Assembly (NCBI GenBank): GCA_036785325.1
Contig: JAXIVH010000019.1
Coordinates: 5,574,614 to 5,638,613 of the forward strand
Direction: 5' to 3'
DNA length: 64,000 bases
From: Urophycis tenuis
Taxonomy: Eukaryota; Chordata; Actinopteri; Gadiformes; Phycidae
The notes under the pieces were generated by a model. The model did not search any database. It was given only the letters and a program-made list of their open reading frames with translations, and was not told the DNA's origin. Position 1 is the first letter of the stretch; every line of letters begins with the position of its first letter. A program made the translations under genes and the position numbers. Shown here piece after piece: positions 59,954 to 64,000 of this stretch.

Positions 59954-60184
59954 AAGAAGAAGAAGAAGAAGAAGAAGAAGAAGAAGAAGAAGAAGAAGAA
60001 GAAGAAGAAGAAGAAGAAGAAGAAGAAAGAATAAAACAAGTAGGAGAAGTGGTTTGTAAAGGTAGGCCTACAGACTATGTACAAAAAGCATTCAAGCCTC
60101 AGTTTAATTTACCTTTAACATTCTTGCAATCTCTACGCAGTCATCCTTCTGAGCCACACGTATTTTGAATCTTTTCAAACTCAT
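56818..60184 (-). CDS. Spermidine/spermine N1-acetyltransferase-like protein, copy 2
   Basis: Tandem paralogue of the 52500-54971 gene with the same six exons: 60184-60113, 59032-58981, 58089-58006, 57544-57443, 57317-57277 and 56988-56818. Length is again 173 residues and every exon length is identical to copy 1. Frame is intact. I count 12 replacements: C5R, E7K, Y29C, S30L, Q35R, K42E, R103Q, N109K, N133I, F148L, T162A and A167V. Exon 3 is identical between copies. R103Q changes the first residue of the acetyl-CoA loop (to QGKGIG, still allowed in GNATs) and N133I removes the Asn after the conserved Trp. Tyr139 is kept. Intron 2 contains the foldback transposon. Probably functional; altered activity is inferred, not shown. 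Confidence 0.92.
58149..58945. mobile_element. Foldback DNA transposon (MITE-like) with 8-bp TSD
   Basis: 797 bp starting GGTAACACTTTCTATGAAGA and ending with its reverse complement. The two arms (about 58149-58413 and 58681-58945) are near-perfect inverted repeats of about 265 bp. The flanks carry the 8-bp direct repeat GATTGTCC (58141-58148 and 58946-58953), which occurs once at the matching empty site in unit 1 (53661-53668). No ORF, so non-autonomous. An 8-bp TSD suggests hAT or another 8-bp-TSD superfamily; the assignment is open. Confidence 0.92.
58491..58644. repeat. 72-bp direct repeat inside the foldback element
   Basis: TAAGTAAAGTGAGGTTCATA begins at 58491 and 58563, with the first bases of a third unit at 58635; period 72 bp, nearly identical units. 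Confidence 0.9.
59745..59823 (+). mobile_element. LINE 3' tail ending in (TAAC)n, unit 2
   Basis: Duplicate of the tail at 54440-54545, with a longer TAAC run. Confidence 0.7.
59896..60028. repeat. Compound (AAT)n-(AAG)n microsatellite, unit 2
   Basis: Counterpart of 54616-54812, with far fewer AAT units and about as many AAG units. Confidence 0.97.
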
Positions 60185-61037
60185 TTTCAAATTCCACAAA
60201 AGAGATGAGGAGTTGAGTGGGTTAGGCCTACTTGTGTCGCCGTGAATCAGGATCAGCAAGTGGAGAGAAGTGCTTCAAAAAGTTGTTTCTATGTTGTTGC
60301 GTCACATCTGACATGACCCTTATTAACCTGTTTGACAACTCGTCCATTCTCCATTATCTTAATAATTGCTTCTTTGACCAGGCATGTAGTTAGAGCTGGG
60401 CATTACCCGAGTTTACCCCTGTCTATGACAGAGATCCTAAGTATGGCCTAGTAAGCCGTTCTAACATTTAATTAGTAGGAGTATTAGTAATTGTACATAT
60501 CACATAACTTACTAGATATACTACTTTTTGACTTGTCAGAATTCCAAGCCAACATATCCATAATGTCATTTTGACGAGTAGCAATTCCAATTTATAATAG
60601 CTACAACTCAATTCTTACTAGTCAACAGGTTAATTATTAATATCAACAATTACATTCTCTCTAGTGGAAATGTCCATTCTCTCTCCTCATTGTGAACAAT
60701 TGCGGGGGGAAACAGCAGGTGCTCAGAAATAAAACTACAGAGCTTGACTTGACTTTGGGGTTCGGTTCTCGTGAAAAGGGGAGCCATTAATCTTCCAGTG
60801 TACTAAAGTAGACTACTTGACACATGCTACTTATCAATCATACTAACACCATACGAGAATAGTTTGCTAATGGCTATATATATATACAAACAAGGAGTTG
60901 AATCTTTAAATAATTTTAAAAAAAAGATGTAATCACTGATCAGTAGGTGGCGGTAATGCGCAACATGACTTGAGGCTGAACATCGTCATTGCAGACGAAG
61001 AAGAATATGCGCCAGAGAGAGCAACAACAAGTTCAAA

Positions 61038-63871
61038 ATGGGGCTTGAAAGTACTATGGTCTGGTAAGAAGGACACAAATAACTATATTAATGTCATTGG
61101 ATTTCAAAAGTATTGCTCTCGAGTTGATGACCCACAAATGAACAGCACAATAGTATTGTTAATTTGTTCGATTTTGAGTAAATGACTGAATTATGTCGAC
61201 ATCGAAACTAGTAGCTAGCTAATGTAATCCCTCCTGCTCGATGGACTGAGTCATTGTGGCGAGCCATCGTCAGCTTTCAGTTTTTGCATTGTAGCCACTA
61301 TTTGTGTTTTCCGAAACAAGATGGACATAACCTATCTGTATTACTTTACTAAGGTGGACTACCGGTCACTTGACCCCGGTGTTAGTAAATACTGCACACG
61401 ATAGGCCTCCAATATCCCTTAATTCCTCGAAGGAGATCCGATCACTTCTTAAACATTTCGTCTTGAAATGTCGTTGACAATGTTTAAGGGCAAGCAGTAC
61501 AGAAGCTGAGTTATTATTTGTTGGCATAATCGTCAAATTAGCATCGTTTGCGTCGATGAAGACCTAGTTCCACCATAACACGTTCGATCCCCTCCCCCAG
61601 TGTGGACAACAGTGAGTACATGAGAAATGGAGACTTCCTACCCACACGACTTCAGGCTCAGCAAGATGCTGTCAACATCGTTTGCCACTCCAAAACACGC
61701 AGCAACCCAGAGAACAACGTGGGACTCATCACTATGGCAAAGTATTACTTGTGTTCAATGCTATGGCCTTAATGTTTTTGTCAATCGATTAACAAAAGCT
61801 CAACACAAATATATGGTCTTCCATTATGATGGTTCAAAAGTGAAAACCTTGATCTCTTCTGTTTTTCTTCAGTAACTGTGAAGTCCTGACCACGTTGACT
61901 CCAGATATGGGTCGAATCCTGTCCAAACTACATGCTATCGCACCCCGTGGCAACATCTGCTTTTGCACAGGAATCCGAGTGGCTCATGTGAGAAGCATTA
62001 GTTGTTTTTGTTGTTTTCCAACGCCTGCTGGCAAATTTACCATTAAGAAGCTGGATTTCCAGGTTAACCGGAAATGTGCCTCAGAAATTATCGGGAGACA
62101 GAATTCTTGGTTTCCTAAACCAATACTACTCCATTCAGTTACCATGGAGACTCATTCTGTGAACCCACCATGAGAAAACCTGGTACATCGCATATTAGCT
62201 CTGAGATTATCTTGGATCTAGCAAATTCTAGGGGGCGATGGCACAGGGCCTTGGCAGGAAACCAGAAACTGCAAAGGGATGCCTCGTCTCCTTTTTTGTT
62301 CCGGTGATATTATACCAGTTTACTAGTGCTTGCTGAGGTCGTGTACTCCCAATTGCTCACTCTGAATAAATGTGAAGCGAAAGAAAGTTACACCATTTTC
62401 ACCCAACTCTTTCCTCAAAATTCAAATCAACTGTTGTGAAATGGAAGATCTCAAAAGCCTGAGCGCAGGAAAATGCTCGCTGTGTTGAGAATTCAGGTTC
62501 AAGTCTAAGACATTATAACCTGCTGCTTGAAATGATGTCCTCTGGTCTTTTTATTTTTTATTTTTTAAGCATTATGTTTGTTTTGCTCTAGTTGGCGCTA
62601 AAACACAGGCAGGGGAAAAACCACAAGATGAGGATTATTGCCTTTGTGGGAAGCCCTGTTGAGGACAACGAGAAGGATGTGAGCATACAAAAATATTTTT
62701 TATAGTTCAGACTTTTAGGCAATTTTTCTCTCCTGCCGTACACTTGTTGCCTTGTTCTATAAATGTACCCTATTTTTCTTCCACCCTCAAAGCTTGTTAA
62801 ACTGGCCAAACGTTTGAAAAAGGAGAAGGTCAACGTGGACATCATCAACTTTGGTGAAGAGGTGAGACGACGAGCTAGTTTGCCGCCATTTACTTGGCTC
62901 TTCCTCAGTTAGTTTCCACTAACCTGTCGCTAATCCGTTTTCCGCGCGACGCCGCGCCCGCCCAGGAGGTGAACACGGAGAAGCTCACCACCTTCATCAA
63001 CACCCTCAACGGCAAAGAGGGAACGGGCTCCCACCTGGTCACCGTTCCCCCGGGGCCCAGCCTCGCCGACACGCTGCTCTCCTCGCCCATCCTGGCCGGA
63101 GAGGGCGGCTCCATGATGGCCGCCAGCGACTTTGACTTCGGCGTGGACCCCAGTGCGGACCCGGAGCTGGCGCTGGTAGGACCACACACACACACACACA
63201 CACACACACACCGTGTGCCGGTGGATCACTGACACATGGAGACGGCCCTTATTCCCACACTGTAGATTGTAGTATAGGATCTACCAGTGTAGTCTATAGT
63301 GTGAAGGCCACGGATATGTTCACTTGCCCATGGGTTTGTGTATACTTTCACGCCCCCCCCCCCCCCCCCCCCCCCCCAGGCGCTTCGTGTGTCCATGGAG
63401 GAGCAGAGGCAGAGACAGGAGGAGGAGAGCCGTAGAGCCGCTGTGGCCTCTGTGGCCGACACCGGCATGCCTGTCTCAACACCAGAGGGTAACACACACA
63501 CACACACACACACACACGTAAACAGAAGTTAACATACTCAAGAATGTAAAATAATAATGAATACATATTTTGAAATATTAATTAAAATATTGTTAATAAT
63601 ACCAGTGAGTGAGTGAGTGATAAATAAAACCGAATACGTGGAAAAAAAACGGGGGGGGAAAAAAAAATTAGCCTTTGAATGTTGTCATTGGAAACCACGC
63701 CGGTCTGTCACTGATCCGATTTGCCGTTGTTTGCGACAGAGCCGGAGGAGGCGTGGCTGAAGACGTCGGAGGCCCAGCCCGAGGCCGGGACCCCGGTGCT
63801 GCCGGACTTCAGCAGCATGACGGAGGAGGAGCAGATCGCGTACGCCATGCAGATGTCTCTGGCCGGAGGAG
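61038..63871 (+). CDS. psmd4: PSMD4/Rpn10, proteasome 19S ubiquitin receptor, 5' part (8 exons)
   Basis: Rpn10 binds polyubiquitin for the 26S proteasome. Exons: 61038-61063, 61601-61741, 61873-61987, 62592-62678, 62793-62861, 62966-63175, 63380-63488 and 63740-63871. All phases agree and the frame is open to the window end. The N-terminus is MGLESTMVCVDNSEYMRNGD (usual start MVLES). The VWA domain spans exons 1-6 (LKHRQGKNHKMRIIAFVGSP, KEKVNVDIINFGEE, EKLTTFINTLNGKEGTGSHL). UIM1 is in exons 6-7 (DPELALALRVSMEEQRQRQ) and UIM2 in exon 8 (SMTEEEQIAYAMQMSLAGG). The linker between the UIMs is acidic and diverged. Exon 7 has a 25-nt poly-C tract before its AG. The remaining C-terminal exons lie right of the window. 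Confidence 0.96.
63183..63212. repeat. (CA)n in psmd4 intron 6
   Basis: About 15 CA units directly after the exon-6 donor; another CA repeat follows exon 7 at 63492-63518. Confidence 0.9.
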
Positions 63872-64000
63872 GTGAGCTTCCCTGCATGCATGTGCAGAGC
63901 GGCACTGTGCCTCAACCTGAAGACCCGCCTTCAAGTTTACGTCACCGCTACAAAAATATATGTTTAAAAGTGACAGGCGTGTAATGTTAAGCGACGGCTC

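Larger units (their letters stand above)
56330..60955. repeat. Segmental duplication, unit 2
   Basis: Second copy of 51944-55790; longer mainly because of the foldback element at 58149-58945. About 210 bp of different DNA (56117-56328) interrupts the left edge. Confidence 0.92.

Overview
The window is nuclear genomic DNA from a vertebrate, almost certainly a ray-finned (teleost) fish. Coding sequence is split into short exons with GT-AG borders (one GC-AG candidate), and microsatellites are very dense: CA/GT, GA, AAT, AAG and long C or G runs. There are tRNA-derived SINE copies and LINE 3' tails of the kind common in fish. The gene set (clk2, cers2, rprd2, ciart, mrps21, psmd4) matches loci grouped on human 1q21-1q22, so this is a conserved vertebrate neighbourhood. 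The species cannot be fixed from sequence alone. No prokaryotic features, CRISPR arrays or viral genomes were seen.

Layout, left to right. 1-7.6 kb: 5' two thirds of clk2 on the minus strand (splicing-factor SR kinase); its C-terminal exons lie left of the window. 8.4-9.6 kb: LINE 3' ends and a SINE. 9.6-19.8 kb: mostly non-coding, with fragments of one unrecognised minus-strand gene (15.1-16.8 kb). 19.9-20.1 kb: a cortexin-domain micro-membrane protein. 24.3-24.4 kb: the last coding exon of cers2, directly beside a 200-N assembly gap. 31.1-43.1 kb: complete rprd2 on the minus strand (10 coding exons). 45.1-46.8 kb: complete ciart on the minus strand, with CACGTG E-boxes about 1.3-1.4 kb upstream of its start. 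50.1-51.3 kb: mrps21 (2 coding exons, minus). 52.5-60.2 kb: two tandem, intact, six-exon spermidine/spermine-N1-acetyltransferase-like genes (minus), separated by a relic of psmd4. 61.0-63.9 kb: psmd4 on the plus strand, running out of the window.

The most interesting structure is the 52-61 kb segmental duplication. Each unit of about 4 kb carries one acetyltransferase gene. A piece of psmd4 exon 7 plus its intron survives between the units, showing that the duplication once reached into psmd4. The second copy alone carries an ~800-bp foldback transposon with a clean 8-bp target duplication, for which the first copy supplies the empty site.

The second theme is reading-frame damage. clk2 has a 17-nt loss that removes the ATP-binding glycine loop and a 1-nt loss just before the catalytic HTDLKPEN motif. 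rprd2 has a one-base frameshift in a G10 run. Exon lengths and phases elsewhere are intact, so these are either residual assembly errors or, for clk2, real decay of one gene copy.

The genes do not form one pathway. Several act in RNA and transcription control (clk2, rprd2, ciart). The others act in ceramide synthesis, mitochondrial translation, polyamine acetylation and proteasomal ubiquitin recognition.
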